In this document: piece after piece, positions 63,797 through 64,000 of the stretch
How the letters are laid out: every line of letters starts with the position of its first letter
Position numbering within the stretch: the first letter of the stretch is position 1
Origin: Allotamlana fucoidanivorans
GTDB lineage: Bacteria > Bacteroidota > Bacteroidia > Flavobacteriales > Flavobacteriaceae
Direction of reading: 5' to 3'
Assembly: GCF_006265225.1 (NCBI RefSeq)
Contig: NZ_VDCS01000015.1
Location: 31,989 to 95,988, forward strand
DNA length: 64,000 nt
Translations under genes and position numbers: made by a program
Notes under the pieces: generated by a model
Databases searched by the model: none
What the model saw: the letters and a program-made list of their open reading frames with translations, nothing else
What the model was told of the DNA's origin: nothing

Positions 63797-63865
63797 CAGC
63801 CCTTTTGGTTTTTTAAGCGTTGGCTTTTGTGTCGGTAAAAACCAAATGTGCTGTTTGTGCGGCTG
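63797..63865. repeat. imperfect inverted repeat upstream of the SMC gene
   Basis: CAGCC (63797-63801) pairs with GGCTG (63861-63865), and TTTGGTTTTT (63804-63813) pairs perfectly with AAAAACCAAA (63837-63846). They enclose the GCGTTGGC core. Part of it is the 13-bp repeat 63812-63824, and a shortened AGCGTTGGC also occurs at 63782-63790. It could be a cassette recombination or attC-like structure, or a transcript leader hairpin. Confidence 0.45.
63812..63824. repeat. 13-bp direct repeat, right copy
   Basis: TTTAAGCGTTGGC, identical to 58486-58498. Located 52 nt upstream of the SMC gene start on its strand. Together the copies delimit the defence operon. Confidence 0.6.
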
Positions 63866-63879
63866 GTTTCATAGCTGTC

Positions 63880-64000
63880 TAGTCCTGAAATATGGCTACA
63901 GGTTAAAAATTGATTTACGCTGTTTTTAAATATACCATATTTGGTGTTTTATAGTCTAAAGATACATGTAATCTAATTTGGTTGTATAGATTGATTGCAC
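63880..64000 (-). mobile_element. terminal part of an IS3-family insertion sequence
   Basis: The probable terminal inverted repeat starts at about 63880 (TAGTCCTGAAATATGGCTAC). It is followed inward by the end of the transposase gene, so the element runs off the right edge. It inserted 120 bp upstream of the defence operon start, inside or beside the hairpin region. The other end is not visible. Confidence 0.75.
63915..64000 (-). CDS. IS3-family transposase OrfB, C-terminal end (partial)
   Basis: The frame ends at the plus-strand TTA 63915-63917 and encodes an ending AINLYNQIRLHVSLDYKTPN then MVYLKTA. This is the typical end of the rve/DDE integrase domain in Bacteroidota IS3 transposases. 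The rest lies beyond the window. It supports the IS3-family assignment of the element. Confidence 0.85.
   Translation of the reverse strand, partial: AINLYNQIRLHVSLDYKTPNMVYLKTA

Overview
The window is a low-GC Bacteroidota chromosome segment, most likely from the Flavobacteriaceae. The evidence is Por-secretion-type C-terminal sorting domains (11965-13752, 31781-32437), Bacteroidota-type promoters (TTG-N19/20-TAnnTTTG at 22108-22138 and 56920-56949), a carboxypeptidase-regulatory-domain TonB-dependent receptor, and flavobacterial neighbourhoods such as rlmD followed by two small envelope proteins. A GH29 fucosidase, a sulfatase and several sugar transporters suggest growth on sulfated, perhaps algal, glycans; that habitat is an inference.

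Region 1 (1-35503) is mostly ordinary core genome. It holds RNA methyltransferases (THUMP type, RlmD), a ZIP transporter, an ECF sigma factor with an overlapping membrane partner, ornithine aminotransferase, a Smr protein, cysteine desulfurase, a TonB receptor with an M23 peptidase, and a zapA/structured RNA/rny block in which the RNA is probably 6S RNA. It continues with a PAS histidine kinase, xerD, aroQ, lpdA, NDH-2, msrB, an M48 lipoprotein and transporters.

Region 2 (35051-57763) is a large carbohydrate or carboxylic-acid catabolic locus. All genes are on the minus strand except a divergent IclR-type regulator. It encodes two RhaT-family symporters, two solute-binding-like proteins with no signal peptide, two adjacent family III (CaiB/BaiF) CoA-transferases, a Gfo/Idh/MocA oxidoreductase, a GH29 fucosidase, a sulfatase, a sugar-porter MFS protein, a GH2-like protein, an enoyl-CoA hydratase, an aldehyde dehydrogenase, a DUF5107/TPR protein and a MaoC hydratase. 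There is no SusC/SusD pair. The block SBP / CoA-transferase / CoA-transferase / SBP is tightly coupled (1-8 nt spacing or overlap), so the SBP-fold proteins are very probably cytoplasmic. I know of no described system of this form. The first operon starts at a consensus promoter that overlaps two copies of an AT-rich decamer, and a 13-bp version of that motif recurs upstream of the fucosidase gene.

Region 3 (58053-64000) is a probable integrative element. The chromosome side keeps a tRNA terminator and the 3' half, from the anticodon loop onward, of a tRNA(CAT) that resembles initiator tRNA-fMet. To its right the tRNA homology stops abruptly and foreign sequence begins. The geometry predicts an intact tRNA at the far end, beyond the window. 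The cargo is a four-gene overlapping operon for an SMC-type plasmid/phage defence system of the Wadjet (JetABCD / MksBEFG) kind. It has an unusual order (SMC, Toprim nuclease, kleisin, MksE-like) and an unusually short nuclease subunit. The operon is bracketed by a 13-bp direct repeat, and an IS3-family element starts just upstream of it and runs off the window.
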